DNA of 5,848 nt from an uncultured Alphaproteobacteria bacterium. GTDB taxonomy: Bacteria > Pseudomonadota > Alphaproteobacteria > Bin95. The stretch lies in assembly GCA_913060845.1 (NCBI GenBank), contig CAJXVF010000179.1, positions 1 to 5,848 on the forward strand, written 5' to 3'. This document shows positions 5,817 through 5,848 of the stretch, piece after piece. The notes beneath the pieces were generated by a model. That model was not told the DNA's origin and searched no databases. It worked only from the letters and a program-made list of their open reading frames with translations. A program made the position numbers and the translations under genes. Position 1 is the first letter of the stretch, and every line of letters begins with the position of its first letter.

Positions 5817-5848
5817 CTGTCTCTTATACACATCTCCGAGCCCACGAG
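5817..5848 (-). other. Nextera read-2 transposase adapter (sequencing artefact)
   Basis: The last 32 bases match the reverse complement of the Nextera read-2 adapter: the mosaic end CTGTCTCTTATACACATCT followed by CCGAGCCCACGAG, lacking only the final two bases of the full 34. It is library sequence. Read on the minus strand it supplies a false GTG start and the peptide MGSEMCIRDR, a tell-tale of Nextera adapter translation. Confidence 0.98.

Noticed and set aside
1..5848. CRISPR array, insertion sequence, phage or toxin-antitoxin genes
   Set aside because: No spaced direct repeats, transposase, terminal inverted repeats of biological origin, or small overlapping gene pairs were found. The only transposon-related sequence is the library adapter.

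Overview
The window reads as an assembled contig of about 5.78 kb of bacterial DNA (38-5816) with Illumina Nextera adapter sequence left on both ends (5-37 and 5817-5848). The two terminal reading frames are therefore cut by the library ends, and their outermost residues are adapter-encoded, not biological. Codon use, a moderately high G+C content by eye, Sec signal peptides, an outer-membrane beta-barrel ending in Phe, a CCA-encoding tRNA-Glu and a family III CoA-transferase all point to a Gram-negative proteobacterium. A marine-type alphaproteobacterium is my best guess, but it is an inference; nothing here fixes the genus.

Left part (38-934): a truncated secreted-protein gene on the minus strand (first 59 residues only), a 197-base spacer with one small hairpin (241-264) and a weak promoter candidate, a complete tRNA-Glu(UUC) at 412-486, a 136-base spacer with a recognisable sigma70-type promoter (562-589), and a small ABM-fold (YgiN-like) monooxygenase-type gene. 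No gene-free stretch exceeds 300 bases.

Middle (976-2244): a complete CaiB/BaiF-type (family III) CoA-transferase, 41 bases downstream of the ABM gene and probably co-transcribed with it. It ends at a strong hairpin (2219-2244) that looks like a shared terminator for the two converging transcription units.

Right part (2269-5816, all minus strand): three genes in an apparent operon. In transcription order they are the C-terminal domain of what resembles a multihaem c-type cytochrome (truncated by the contig end), a 508-residue secreted outer-membrane beta-barrel protein with a GTG start, and a 421-residue membrane-anchored flavoprotein with FAD, NAD(P) and C-terminal plant-type 2Fe-2S ferredoxin domains. 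Gaps are 80 and 47 bases, each containing a predicted hairpin; the one in the cytochrome-barrel gap is long and GC-rich.

This set combines a cytosol-facing NAD(P)H-oxidising module on the inner membrane, a probable periplasmic or outer-membrane multihaem cytochrome, and an outer-membrane barrel. It could form a trans-envelope electron-transfer route, analogous in parts list but not visibly homologous to MtrAB or PioAB porin-cytochrome systems. The haem-binding part of the cytochrome lies beyond the contig, so this remains a hypothesis.
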